Shown: piece by piece, positions 31,508 to 41,689 of the stretch
Numbering within the stretch: the first letter of the stretch is position 1
Layout of the letters: every line of letters begins with the position of its first letter
Source of the DNA: Prorocentrum cordatum
Lineage: Eukaryota > Sar > Dinophyceae > Prorocentrales > Prorocentraceae
Length of the DNA stretch: 64,000 bases
Reading direction: 5' to 3'
Assembly: GCA_963575745.1 (NCBI GenBank)
Contig: CAUYUJ010015829.1
Coordinates: 208,701-272,700 of the forward strand
Notes under the pieces: model-generated
The model's database searches: none
Told to the model about the DNA's origin: nothing
Seen by the model: the letters and a program-made list of their open reading frames with translations, nothing else
Program-made: the position numbers and the translations under genes

Positions 31508-31668
31508 TCCCCCTCCTCCTCCTCCTCCTCCTCCTTCTCCTCTTCCTCCTCCTCCTCCTCCTCCTCCTCGTCCTCCTCCTCCTCCTCCTCCTCGTCCTTG
31601 ACCTCCTGCTCCTCCTCCTCCTCCTCCTCCTCCTCCTCCTCCTCCTCGTCCTTGACCTCCTGCTCCTT
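31508..31668 (+). repeat. (CTC)n microsatellite with an internal 60-base duplication
   Basis: CTC/TCC run in which CGTCCTTGACCTCCTGCTCC occurs twice, about 60 bases apart (near 31592 and 31648). Confidence 0.95.
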
Positions 31669-31902
31669 GGCCTGGCCTTGCGCTGCGACCCCGGCCGGCC
31701 TGGACGAAAGGTCCGCGCAGCGGCGCGAGCCCGCGGGGGCGCGCCGCCGTCCTGGCGAACCCCCGAGCGCTGCGAGGGGTGCGGCCCCCCCTCTCGGGTG
31801 CTGCCAGGGAGTGCCCCCGGCCCGAGGTGCCCCCAGGACTTCCAGGGAGGCCCCCGCGGCCTCCAGAGCACCCCTCTCGGGGCGCGGGAGGCTCGATGGG
31901 GG

Positions 31903-32035
31903 GAGGAGGAGGAGGAGGAGGAGGAGGAGGAGGAGGAGGAGGAGGAGGAGGAGGAGGAGGAGGAGGAGGAGGAGGAGGAGGAGGAGGAGAGGAGGAGGAG
32001 GAGAGAGGAGGAGGAGGAGGAGGAGGAGGAGCCCC
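31903..32035 (+). repeat. (GGA)n microsatellite
   Basis: A GGA run of about 130 bases, opposite in strand polarity to the CTC tract 240 bases upstream. Confidence 0.97.
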
Positions 32036-32291
32036 CAACATGGAGCGAGAAGCTGGGGGCACCTTGGGCCGGGGGCGCCCCTGCCAACCCCTGGCCCTCG
32101 CTGCCAGCAGAGTCCGATCGCCGGGCCTGCGACTCGTTGCATCTTGCTCGGAAGAGGGCGGCCGGTCGAGGCGGCGGCGGCGGCCCCCTGCCTGGCGTTT
32201 TTTTTTCCGTCCTTGGTGGGCCTCCTGGGGGCTTGGGGTCACCACCGCTGAAGAGAGGCTGAAGCATCAAGTTCCGAGGCGGGAATGTTTC

Positions 32292-32437
32292 CATATCCAC
32301 CGCCTGGAGGGTCAGTTTTCGGAGCCTCGGCAGGCGGTGGATATGTACATATTCGGGCTCCCCGGGGCCGAAATAAATCCATATTCACCGCCCGCTGGGG
32401 CACCAGGACGTCGGTTCCCAGGTGGTGGATATGGATA
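32292..32437. repeat. Foldback cluster of CATATCCACCGCC words
   Basis: CATATCCACCGCCTG (32292-32306) and CAGGCGGTGGATATG (32331-32345) are a perfect 15-bp inverted repeat. A second pair, ATCCATATTCACCGCC near 32389 and GGTGGTGGATATGGAT near 32421, is close to perfect. ATATGTACATAT (32341-32352) is a palindrome at the junction. The four words alternate in orientation and could fold into two stem-loops. Confidence 0.85.
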
Positions 32438-33516
32438 AATCCCCGCCTCGCACTGCAGCATCAAGCGGACTGGGGAACCAACCATGACATGAACGTGACA
32501 GCTCGGAGGCCCCCGCGGGGGTCCAGCGCCGATCCGAGCAATCCGCGCGGACCTCCGAGTTTTTTATGTTTACGTCATTGGTCGTTCCCCCAGGAAAGGT
32601 TCACTGACAGTCCAAAGGACATGAACGGCGGAGGACATGTGGTGTACCTGCGCTGGAAGGGGACCGACGATGGGTGGACCCCGGAAGAGGTCCGGGGGCC
32701 GATTTCGAGCGGACTTGGTTTGGACAGGCCAGCCGCCGTTGTCTCGGCCTGCCCCTCCTCCGCTTTGCTGGTCCGGATGCTCTGGGCGCTCGCTGGCGGC
32801 GAAGCACCCGGCCAGGGTCCACAGGCTGCGCACCGCGTTTCCTAGTCTGCTTGGACTCGGCTTGAGCCCCAAGGCCGCGTCCGCCCGCGCATTTTTCTCT
32901 TCAGTCACTGCCGGAGGAGCCTGCAGATACCCTGAACCACGCACGACGCCTGAAAATGGAGGCACCTGGCTGGGAAGCGCCGCCCGTGCCCTGCACCGCG
33001 GATCGGAAGCGGGGTCGTCGGCCTCACGCCTCGCGAGAGGGGGAGCGCTCCACCGCCACCAGGGCCTCCACGGGCCAAGCTTGTGGGCACACGTCCCGGT
33101 GGGATGCTGCATGTTCGTGCCGTGCCGACGCGGCAGCGACCCCGCCGCGGGCCTTCGAGGTTAAACGCCGCCAGTGACCCAAAATCGGCTCACATGGAAC
33201 GACCTGGCGAGCGAAACGGCGCCGATCGTTCAAGGTGGAGCGATCCACGCGGTGTCAGCCTGTCGTGTGTCGGCTCCCGGCCGGGCCCAGGAGGCCGTGC
33301 GTGTGCCTGCAGGGGTCTGGGCCAAGAGTGAGCCTGCGGGGGCTCAGGGGGTTCTGGGCTTCTCAGCTGCTTGGCATCGCTCGGACGTGCGCATTTTTCC
33401 TTCGGCGAGGACCATCGAGGAGCATTCTTGATCATTTGGCGAAAAAACCACGCACGAAATCAACAAAAAGCACAGGGAATGGACGTCCGAGCGATGGCGA
33501 GGATGGGTTCTTTTCG
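32438..33516. other. GC-rich stretch, no assigned gene
   Basis: Long frames exist on both strands, as expected from GC content, with no domain. The word CGAGCGGACTTGGT near 32707 recurs at about 48022 together with GGTCC and CCGAT neighbours, so part of it is a dispersed repeat. Confidence 0.4.
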
Positions 33517-33646
33517 CAGATGGGGTCTGAGGATCGCGCCGCATCGCCGATGCAGCGGCGCCGTGGCGCGATCTGGAGCCCGCTCTTCTCCGTCCAGCCG
33601 TCGCCGATGCATTCGCCGACGCATCGCCGCTGCGGCGCCCCATCTG
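33517..33646. mobile_element. CAGATGGGGTC inverted-repeat element, copy 1 (short)
   Basis: The block begins CAGATGGGGTCTGAGGATCG and ends GCGCCCCATCTG, giving 9-bp inverted ends (CAGATGGGG/CCCCATCTG). Its inside is rich in CGCCGATGCA/GCATCG words. The first 20 bases match those of the 186-bp block at 59939-60124 except for one base, and both carry CGATGTGGAGCCCG/CGATCTGGAGCCCG and TTCTCC inside. No target-site duplication is evident. Confidence 0.6.
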
Positions 33647-33654
33647 CTCTGGGA

Positions 33655-33835
33655 CGGAGGCCTCCTGGGGCTTCGTGGGGCCTCCCAGGGCCTCCTGGGG
33701 CCTCTCGGGGCTTCTTGGGACCTCCTGGGGCCTCCCGGGGCCTCCTCGAGCTCCTCGAAGCCCGCGGGCGCCTCCTGCGGCCTCCCGGCGCCTCCTGGGG
33801 CCTCCTGGGGCCTCGTGGCGGTGGGTGCCATCGCC
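33655..33835 (+). repeat. CCTCCTGGGGC array
   Basis: CCTCCTGGGGCTTCGTGGGG, then CCTCCCAGGGCCTCCTGGGG and similar words repeat at 10-15 base spacing. It resembles the CTCTTGGGGCC family with CCTGGGG in place of CTTGGGG. Confidence 0.75.
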
Positions 33836-34007
33836 AGTGGAGCCGGTCGCCCCCGCGCGCCAGCCTCGTCGCTGCCACCGCGGTCGCCAAGAGCGGCGGG
33901 CCCTCGGGGCCGCCGAAGACGAGGGCACCCACCGAAGTCGAGGGTCTTCGGCGGCGGGGCGAGGTGGCGGCCCCAGACTGCACGCTGGCGGTGGAGACAG
34001 CATCCCC

Positions 34008-34172
34008 CCTCTCCTCCTCCTCTTCCTCCTCCTCCTTCTCCTCCTCTTTTCTCCTCCTCCTCCATCCTCCTCGTCCTCCTCCTCTCCTCCTCCTCCTCCT
34101 CCTCCATCCTCCTCCTCCTCATCCTACTCCTCCTCCTCCTCGTCCTCCTCCTCGTCCTCCTCCTCCTCGTCC
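34008..34172 (+). repeat. (CTC)n/(CTCGTC)n microsatellite abutting the LINE D spliced leader
   Basis: A pyrimidine run made of CCT triplets with CGT and CAT variants. Its last triplet, CTC at about 34170, touches the first base of the spliced leader at 34173. A matching tract begins at 40617 just after the 3' end of LINE D. Confidence 0.97.
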
Positions 34173-34194
34173 TCCGTAGCCATTTTGGCTCAAG
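34173..34194 (+). other. Dinoflagellate spliced-leader sequence (relict, at the 5' end of LINE D)
   Basis: These 22 bases, starting TCCGTAGCCATTTTGGC and ending TCAAG, agree at every base with the published dinoflagellate spliced leader (DCCGTAGCC...). In this group the leader is trans-spliced onto mRNA 5' ends. Here it lies in the genome, followed by GCCAAAATGG rather than the GT that would begin the intron part of a spliced-leader RNA gene, so it is a relict from a reverse-transcribed, trans-spliced mRNA and not a leader-RNA gene. It marks the exact 5' end of LINE D. CCATTTTGGC (34180-34189) and GCCAAAATGG (34195-34204) form a perfect 10-bp stem with a TCAAG loop. Confidence 0.93.
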
Positions 34195-34382
34195 GCCAAA
34201 ATGGTGACCATTTCACTGCCGATCTGTGGTAGGCTCCCACAGCTTTCAGTGCTCTTCGTATTTGCAGCCACACCCACGGGCGAGCTGCCGCCCACCGCAG
34301 CTACACTCAGGGGCGAGCTGCCGCCCAGTCCATATCCCTCCCTCGCGTGGCTCGCGAGAGCTCCCTGGGAAGCAGTGGGACG

Positions 34383-35558
34383 ATGGCCGCCGCAGACCGC
34401 GGTGGCGGGACCGCCCCAGCTGACGGAGGAGCTGCCGCCAATGGCGGCACCAGGCCGCGACGTGCACGCCCTGAAGGTGGACGAGGCTCGCCAGCAAGGT
34501 TCGCTGGCCAGTTCACGGTCTGCAAGCAGTGTCGATACCGATGGACGTGGAAGGGGAAGTCCGAGTGCTTCTACTGTGGCAAGCAGCTGGCCCCATCACC
34601 TGCCGAACACCGCCAGCCCACAGGGGCGTGGGCAGGAGTCAGCAAGCCACCGCCGTGGAAGGAGCAGCCAGTGGCCGTCGCCCCGACCAGGGACGCCATC
34701 ATCGCCACGCTCAGCACGCTCCTCAGCGACACCAAGCACGCCGAACTCGTCGGCCACCTCAAGGACGCCCTCCAGCAGCCCGACAAGTCGCAGCCTGCCC
34801 GCACTGCAGAGCAGGTGCTCCAGTCGGCGCTGTCTGTCCTCACAGACAGGGAGAAGAAGTTCAAGCAGTCGGTCGACGACGTCGAGGTCGCCAAGCAGTG
34901 GTACGACGACGCCGTGGCCAAACAATAGCAAGCCGCCCTGGACGTCGTCCAGGCACAGAACGCATGCGCCAAGGCGCAAGCGGACCACAGCGCCAAGCTT
35001 GCTGGAGCTGCACGCGGAGCACCACCAGTGGGACGTCAGGAAGCCTTCAAGGTCGACAGCTCGATGTGGGACGACCTCTCCATCTACGACGAGGGCACCC
35101 GCGCCCAGATGGAACAGTGGAAGCAAGAGCTCGACCAGCGCTTGGCCGAGCTCAACAACGGTCGAGAGAAAGTACGTGACCTCCTACGCCAAGCCAAGGA
35201 GTCCACCACCAACCCAGCGAAGCGGAAGAAGCCGTGTGGGGAGGAACCAGCTGCTCAGCAACCTCATCCTGAACCTGCTCCCGCTTCACCAGAGGAACAG
35301 CAGCCAGCGGCCGCACCTGGAAGACAGGAACAACCTGGCACGCCAGGAGGCTCTGCCGCCCCACCTGCTGAGCCGCGCCAGCCTGGAGGGGCCGCCCCTG
35401 CCGCCGACGAGCCCTCCGCGGAGGGCCGCAAGGCCGCCGCCGAGCTCATCGCCACCACCACCAGGGCCAGGGAGCTGGCCCACGCAGCTAAGGGCTTGGG
35501 CAAGGGCCCCACCGTGGCGCCAGCGGCAGCGGCAGGAGCCCCACCGTCGCTGGGGTAG
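34383..35558 (+). pseudogene. LINE D ORF1: RanBP2-like zinc finger, coiled coil, Pro/Ala tail
   Basis: ATG 34383 is the first in this frame downstream of the spliced leader; the frame is closed at 34230. Residues about 38-58 hold VCKQCRYRWTWKGKSECFYC, a C-x2-C-x11-C-x2-C finger. A helical part follows (TLSTLLSDTKHAELVGHLKD, TDREKKFKQSVDDVEVAKQW, QMEQWKQELDQRLAELNNGR), then a Pro/Ala/Glu-rich tail to TAG 35556-35558. One in-frame TAG (34926-34928) sits between CAA and CAA in a Gln-rich helix and most likely replaced CAG. ORF1 proteins of LINEs bind element RNA and chaperone nucleic acids. The same finger-plus-coiled-coil plan recurs in LINE E ORF1. Confidence 0.8.
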
Positions 35559-35561
35559 CCG

Positions 35562-37581
35562 CAAGCGGCCGCAGCGGCCGAGGGGGCATGGGAACCGCGC
35601 CAGGGGGCTCCCCACGGCAGGTGCACCCGCCCCAGAGCCCGGGCGGGCGGCCCAGATCCTGTTCGGCAACATAACGGCGTGGGGGCCGCAGGCCGCCAAC
35701 TTTTGTCGCAACGCAGGCTTCACATACCACCTCATAGCCCTGGCGGAGACGCACGTCGACGCGAACGGTATCACGGAGCAGATTGGCAAGCTCGCCATGG
35801 ACGGCTGGAAGCTGTCGGCCACACCCGCGGTGGCCACCAACAAATCGGACAGGGGGACCCATGGCGGCGAGTGGATCCTCACGCGCAGGGACGTGGCGGC
35901 GACCACGTTCGAGGGCTACAGGGACTACTACGTCAAGCGCCACAAGAGGCAGCCGTTCGTGGGCTCCACGCCGGCAGCCCTCCACTCCAAGAGCGGCAAC
36001 ATAGTCGTCCTAGCGGCGTGCCTGCGCCCTGGCCTACGGGGCCAAGGCGCGAACAGGGACATCCTGGTCTCCATCTCCACCTTCGTGGACATGCTCATGG
36101 ACCCGTGGATCATCCTGGCCGACAGGAACTACGAGCCGCACTGGTGGGACAACAAGCCGTGGCTCACGCGATGGAACGGCACCATTCTCACCGACCCGAG
36201 CTGCGAGGCGACGTGCGACAAGGGCTCGGGCTCCGTGTGCGATTACGCGATCGTACGGGCGGACATCGCCACGCACGTCGGGATCGAGGCCATCTACGAC
36301 GTCCCCTGGAAGACCCACTGCGGCATCCAGATCACGGTGGGCACCGCCGCGCCGTGGCAGTACAAAGCCATAAAGGTTCCCACAGCCCTCCCCGCACGAG
36401 CCAGACCCAAGAAGGTCGCGGACCCGAGCAGCAAAAGGTCCAAGGCTCGTGCGGAGGCGTTGCGAACCAGGAGGGAAAGGCGACCAGAGCACTTGCGCGA
36501 CGAGTTCGACGCCCTCTACTTCAACCGCGAGACGGCCAAGGAGGACCCCACCCCCTTCGTCATCCCCCAGCTGTGCTGGGACGCAGCCGCCGACGAGGTC
36601 AGCAACTTCCCGAAGTTCGATGGCGCAAAGGTCGGCACCAAGGAGGGCAGAGGACACATCTTCCACAACCATGCGCCGAACCTCGCGGAGAACATCAACT
36701 CGAAGTACGCGCAGTGGGTCGCGACCCTGGAACTCGCCTTCCTGGAGACGCACGCGGTCCCCGTCGAGGACAGGGCCAAGTACCAGGGCAGGGCAGAGGG
36801 GTACAGGACCACCAAGCAGACGATGAAGGCGTCGCCTGGCAGAGCGTACCTCAACGACCCCGAGGCTACATGGTGGCAGCACCTCAGCACCCTCGTGGCG
36901 AGGTACACTGCGCTGGTCACCAACGGCAAGGACCCCGAAGCCCGCCAGCACATCCACAAGACAGTCATGAAGAAGCTGGACGACCTAGAGAACCCTGAGT
37001 TCTCCAAGGAGCTCTTCGGCAGGAAAACCGACCCGCAGGAGATCGAAGAGTGGAAGACCCAGCTCGTTACCCTCGAGTACTGCGACGTGGCTGACTTGCA
37101 CCGCGTCAGCGCCACCACCATGGAGTGGGCCCACAGAGCCATGGCGAGAGCTGCAGGCAGAGCGCGAAAACGCTATATCGACTGGGCGAAACAGGCGTGG
37201 AAGGACTCACCAGGCAAGCTGCGCCGCATGGTCACTGACCCCAAGGCGCCGCGCCTGGAGGGCAAGCAGCCCCAGAGAACGGTGGGCGACCAGTCCACGC
37301 TCATGAACCACTCTGCCGACACCTGGCGCTCCATCTGGGCGTCCGACAGCTACAACGCCAAGCAGATCATCAGCGCATATGAGAAGGCCATGCGGCTCGC
37401 GAAGGAGGACCCCCTCCCGCTAATCGAGCCGCAGCACATACAGGCCATCGTGGGCACCGCCAACCCGAAGAAGGCGAGAGGAGTCGACAACATCGGCCCC
37501 ATCGACATCCAGAGGCTCCCCGAGAAAGGGGTCCAGGAGCTCGCCGAGATCTACAACCAGGTGGATGCCAACGGACTGTGA
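35562..37581 (+). pseudogene. LINE D ORF2 part 1: APE-type endonuclease and RT entry
   Basis: The endonuclease starts at ILFGNITAWGPQA (about 35661). Motifs are IALAETHVD (Glu), IILADRNYEPHWW (Asp and Asn of the GDxN strand), VCDYAIVRAD and WKTHCGIQITV (His of the last strand; the usual Asp before it is Thr). A long linker follows, then the RT entry PKKARGVDNIGPIDIQRLPE and YNQVDANGL, where TGA (37579-37581) replaces what should be a Trp codon: the frame continues PQQLCATIGAMAPKP directly. The frame is 1126 codons long from ATG 34201, but the part before about 35600 is a shadow of ORF1. The true ORF2 start is not clear. Confidence 0.85.
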
Positions 37582-38868
37582 CCTCAGCAGCTCTGCGCCA
37601 CCATTGGGGCCATGGCCCCCAAGCCCGCAGGTGGAGAGGGAATCTTGGGCATGCTCCCCACAACCCCCAAGACCTGGGCCAAGGTCCGCTCCAGTGTCAC
37701 CGACGAGTGGTCCAAGGAGCGCGGGGAGTTCTGGGACACCGCCATCAAAAGGCTCCAGCGCCGTAAGGGCAGCGCTAGTCAGGGCGCTCCTTGACGAGAC
37801 GGCGGCGACCTTGGGCATTGCTTTCGCGACCTTGCTGATGGACGTAGAGAAGTTCTGCGACTCGGTCTGCTACGCGGCCCTCTTCGACGCCGCGATCGGG
37901 GTCAACTTCCCCCCGATTGTCGTGGCGATGGAGGTGCAGCTCTACCTTGCGCCCAGGTACTTGCGGATGCACGGCTGGGTCAGCGACATCATAGACGCCG
38001 AGAGGTCCATAGTCGCGGGCAGCTGCAATGGCGGCAAGCCCGCCAAGGTCTACCTGGGGCCGATCCCAGGTGGCCCACATCAACCACACGTACGCGGGCC
38101 TGTGGACGTTCGTGGGCGACACGGTCGCGAGGACAGAGGGCCAAACCAAGCAGGTCATCGGGGATCTCATCGGGGTTGGCGCCGACCTATTCGAAGGTAT
38201 GACGGGTGCGGGGCTCCGAGTCTCCCCCAAGACCACCGTCGTCGCCTCCAGCCAGGCGGTCGCCTACGCAGTGCACGACGGCCTCACGAAGAAGGGCCAC
38301 CACGTCAAGGTGGCCAACAGCGCGGTCGACCTTGGCATCGACGTGGGAGGCGCCAAGAGACGGGTTGTCGCTAAGGCAATCAAGAGGACCAGGACCGCGA
38401 GGAGGCGCACTCACCGCATCGTCGCCAAGGTCAGGAAGCACGCCTCCCTCGCCAAGATCGCGAAGGGCTTGTGGAACACGGGGTCCAGGCCACAGGGGAC
38501 CTACGGTCACCAGATCATGGGCCTCGCCCCAGCGGCCATCCTCGACCAGAGGCGCCAGGCCGTCCAGGCTACGGCGGGGAAGGTCCCTGGCCGCTGTCTC
38601 TACAGCCCTCGCCGTCGTCATGGGGAAGAAGGACCCCGCGATCGAGCTCAGGCGCCAGTCGATCGCCGAGTGGCTCAACGTCTGGATGCAGTACCCAGAA
38701 CACCGCAGTCGGGTCACGCAGGCGTGGAAGCGGATCTACGACAAGTCGATCAAGTACGGCAGCAAGAAGTGGAGGAAGGTCAAGGGGCCCATCTCCGCCA
38801 TCCAGGCCATCCTCCTGGACGCAGGCTGGACTTGCCCGATGCCAACGGAGTGGTCGCGACCTCCGTAG
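37582..38868 (+). pseudogene. LINE D ORF2 part 2: reverse transcriptase, motif C Asp replaced
   Basis: The fingers read PQQLCATIGAMAPKP to EFWDTAIK; an extra A in AAAA (37747-37750) shifts the frame to GSSAVRAALVRALLDE. Motif A is LLMDVEKFCDSV with Asp at 37841-37843. Near 38060 the frame shifts again to QVAHINHTYAGLWTFVGDT. There the codons GTG GGC GAC (38112-38120) give V-G-D where V-D-D is expected, so the first catalytic Asp of motif C is Gly. The thumb follows (GLRVSPKTTVVASSQAVAYA, ARRRTHRIVAKVRKHASLAK), with a third frame change at GGGGA near 38578 leading to RSLAAVSTALAVVMGKKD and a TAG at 38866-38868. Confidence 0.85.
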
Positions 38869-39838
38869 GCAGGCGAGACCCACGCCCAGGAGTGGCAGCT
38901 ACCCCGCAGTGGACAAGCCGACTGGGAGGACAAGCGCAGTGACGTGGACCCTGTGGAGTTCGTCCACGAGTTCTGCTTGTCCCTCGAGAGGAGCTTCTGG
39001 AGGGATGCTGCCAAACATCCACATGGAGAAGGACTGCAACGGGGGGGCCCAGACGTCCACATAGTTGCCAACGAGATGGAGAGGTTCACGAGGAAGGGCC
39101 AGTGCGACCAGGCGGCCCTCAACCTCTGCGTGGTCGCGGGGGCACAATGGCCCAGAAGCCGACTCACCGAGGCGGGGTACAACGCTACTCCAACCTGTCC
39201 GAGGTGCGGTGGGGCCGACGAGACGCTCATGCACAGGGTCTGGCTGTGCCCCTGCAACCGCGACCACGAGGACTACGCGGATTCTGACGCCCTCATGCCC
39301 TCTGCCCTGGCTGGAGCAGAGGCTGCCCCCCGCATACTGGCTCCGCGGCCTGCCTGCGTGCGATGACACGCACCCGCTCTTTGCCTCATTGGGAGGGGGC
39401 GGCGGGTGGAGCAGGGTTGGGCGGGATTGGGGGGACTGCGTCGGCAGCGACGGCACCCTCACCCTCTCCGGGGACGGCTCTGGAGGTCAGTGCAGTGATG
39501 ACCCACGACGCCGAAGAGTGGGGACCGCCTGTGCCGCTATGAAGTGCCTCTTCGGGGAGTGGGTCCCCTGGGGAGGCATCATTTCGGGCCTCGAGGGCCC
39601 CTTTCAGACTGTGCCTCGTGCTGAGCTGCTGGCTTTTGCGCTCGCCCTTGAACACTGGGAGGGTGACCTCTGCTTTATCACAGACCACCTCCCGTTATAT
39701 GACGGATGGCGGTCGAATCGACATTTGCGCCCCCGCGATGCCGCTAATCAGGATTTGTGACGCGTATTGCAAACGCAATTCGCGCGCGTGGCAGTGGGCA
39801 GCTCTCGGTGAGCTGGGTGCCCCCATGCCTCTGACCCA
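38869..39838 (+). pseudogene. LINE D ORF2 part 3: Cys-rich segment and RNase H
   Basis: Reading continues in the same frame past TAG 38866 (AGETHAQEWQLPRSGQADWE, VDPVEFVHEFCLSLERSFW). It reaches a Cys/His segment, CPRCGGADETLMHRVWLCPC (about 39198-39257). A frame change between 39250 and 39310 leads to YWLRGLPACDD and RNase H: GDGSGG (first Asp), PRAELLAFALALEHW (Glu), FITDHLPLYDG (second Asp). TGA at 39758-39760 follows NQDL, where related RNases H have Trp, and TGA at 39809-39811 precedes AGCPHASDPV, again at a Trp-like site. RNase H removes element RNA from the RNA-DNA hybrid; its place after RT is the usual one. Confidence 0.8.
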
Positions 39839-40564
39839 GTGCGATACTTTCACACTATCGGTAACGCGACGGCCGATGCATGGGCGGGGGTAGCGGCCCA
39901 ACAGTCCTACGAGGCAGCGCTCGTAGGACAGGGCCCCCCCACAGACCTGCACGATGCCCAGTGCGCCCTCATCCGCAGGAGGGCGCGCCGAGCCCTAGCT
40001 GACACGCTTGCAGTCGACCCCTGGGTGGCGAAGCGACCCTCGCAGGCCAAAGGCCCGCGTCTCACCAAGCTGCAGCTTGCCATGCAATCGAGCCAGCACG
40101 CCTTTGAGTTCAGAGCGGGGAGGTATCTCTGCTCTCGGTGCGGGCTCACCACTGACAAGTGTAAAGTGCGCCAGGCCTGTGCCACGCCGTGCACCCACCA
40201 GCCGCCCCTTCCGTCCGCCAGCGACCATATAGTGCCAGTACAGGGCACCATCGCCATTGCTGGCCGCGGGCTGCACGCCAGCCATAAGCTTCATTTCGTG
40301 CAGAAGTGCCGCCTGTACTCCTGCCGCGGGCGCGGCAAGACGGCCACTGAGGACCCGCGCCACCTCGCCGCACCCTGCGCAGGCATTACCAAGAAAGGGC
40401 GAGAGAACCTCGCCAAGATTGACAAGGGGGTATTTACTCGCGCCCACGCGGGGCGGGATGGCCTCACCAAATTTCTGCGCGCAGCTACCCACGGCATGGC
40501 CGTGGAAGAAATTTCAGTTGCCGCCGCGCCTGCCGCTGCATGCGCCCCTCATGGCCAGGGCTAG
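39839..40564 (+). pseudogene. LINE D ORF2 part 4: RNase H end and Cys/His tail
   Basis: The frame opens with YFHTIGNATADAWAGVAA, the last RNase H strand and helix with its final Asp, and is in the same frame as the preceding RNase H piece beyond the TGA at 39809. The remaining 200 residues carry YLCSRCGLTTDKCKVRQACA...C...H, then HKLHFVQKCRLYSCRGRGK and a basic region GITKKGRENLAKIDKGVF. The Cys/His pattern suggests metal-bound nucleic-acid contacts. It ends at TAG 40562-40564, about 50 bases before the CTC tract. Confidence 0.75.
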
Positions 40565-40616
40565 AATGCGTTTGGCATCGCCCGAACTTCGCACCTGGGT
40601 GCGCTCGGTCTGTTCC

Positions 40617-40734
40617 TTTGTTCCTCCTCCTCGTCCTCCTCCTCCTCGTCCTCCTGCTCCTCCTCCTCTTCCTCCTCCTCCTCCTCCTCCCCCTCCTCCT
40701 CCTCCTTCTCCTCCTCATTTCCCCCCCCCCCCCC

Positions 40735-40769
<35 letters not shown>

Positions 40770-40968
40770 GCTCCTCCTCCTCCTCCTCCTTTTCCACCCT
40801 CCTCCTCCATCCTCGTCCTCCTCCTCGTCCTCCTCCTCCGCCTCCTCCTCCTCCTCCATCCTCCTCCTCCTCCTCCTCCTCGTCCTCCTCCTCCTGCTCC
40901 TCGCCCTCCTCCTCCTCCTCGTCCTCCTCCTCCTCCTGCTCCTCCTCCTCCTCCTCCTCCTCCTCTTC

Positions 40969-41021
<53 letters not shown>

Positions 41022-41128
41022 CCTCCATCCTCCTCCTCCGCCTCCTCCTCCTCGTCCTCCTCCTCCTCGTCCTCCTCCTCCTCCTCGTCCTCCTCCTCGT
41101 CCTCCTCTTCCTCCTCCTCTTCCTCGCG
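40617..41128 (+). repeat. (CTC)n microsatellite between LINE D and LINE C
   Basis: Pyrimidine triplets with CGT, a long C run (about 40721-40744) and two pure CT runs (40745-40770 and 40975-41020). It touches the 3' end of LINE D and the truncated 5' end of LINE C, both on the plus strand. Confidence 0.97.
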
Positions 41129-41640
41129 CTGCACACCCTCTTCAACGACCAGGAGGTGTGGCTCGCGGCCGCCAACTCTCAGTCCGATCGCGTCGAATTT
41201 CATGGCGACGAGCCTGCTCGGCGCATCATCTTCCATGTCAAGGGCGACAAGGTGTGGCTGTGCCTTGCGCTCCCGCTCTCGCACGTGCCCTCCGCAACGC
41301 TGCAGACATGAGGACGCGCTTCATTTCCATCGACACGACGGGCATTGCCACCGACACATCAACCCCGACAAGTCCGCCAAGCAAATCCGCACCGAGGTCC
41401 AGACCAATAAGCTCCTCTACCTCGTCTCCCAGCGCTGCCCCAACCTCCAGTGGCGCGCCGTCCGTACCAATGGCGAGATCCACTCCAACGCCATGCCGAC
41501 CGTGCGCCCCGAGATCCGATGCCAAGCTGACCCGATTATCCTCCAGTGGAGTGAGAAGGCCTGCGACCATGGGCCGTTTCAACAGATCGACAAAGCCGCC
41601 ATCCTGGACGCTTTCCAGGCCTTCTTCGTGGACACCGTGA
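41129..41640 (+). pseudogene. LINE C ORF1-like N-terminal segment
   Basis: From 41129 one frame reads LHTLFNDQEVWLAAANSQSD and IIFHVKGDKVWLCLALPL to TGA at 41310. A second frame continues as NPDKSAKQIRTEVQTNKLLY, PNLQWRAVRTNGEIHSN and DKAAILDAFQAFF. The even mix of residues and the matching position in LINE A support a real segment upstream of the endonuclease. Its function is unknown; RNA binding would be the usual role. Confidence 0.5.
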
Positions 41641-41689
41641 CGGCTACGTGGCGTTCCTGGCCACCCATGGGCCACGTGGCGCATCAGCG

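Larger units (their letters stand above)
34173..40616 (+). mobile_element. LINE D: full-length non-LTR retrotransposon with spliced leader
   Basis: From the spliced leader to the CTC tract at 40617 the plus strand carries ORF1 (zinc finger and coiled coil), an APE-type endonuclease, RT, a Cys-rich segment, RNase H and a Cys/His tail, in the usual LINE order. Lesions are few and point-like: stops at 34926, 37579, 38866, 39758 and 39809, and frame changes at 37747-37750, about 38060, about 38578 and 39250-39310. The sequence after the last stop codon (40562-40564) is only about 50 bases. It is the best preserved copy in GC-rich DNA here, but cannot make a full protein as written. Confidence 0.9.

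Noticed and set aside
34173-34194. A spliced-leader RNA gene
   Set aside because: The leader is followed by GCC rather than the GT intron start, and no Sm-site or snRNA-like body follows. The downstream sequence is LINE D.
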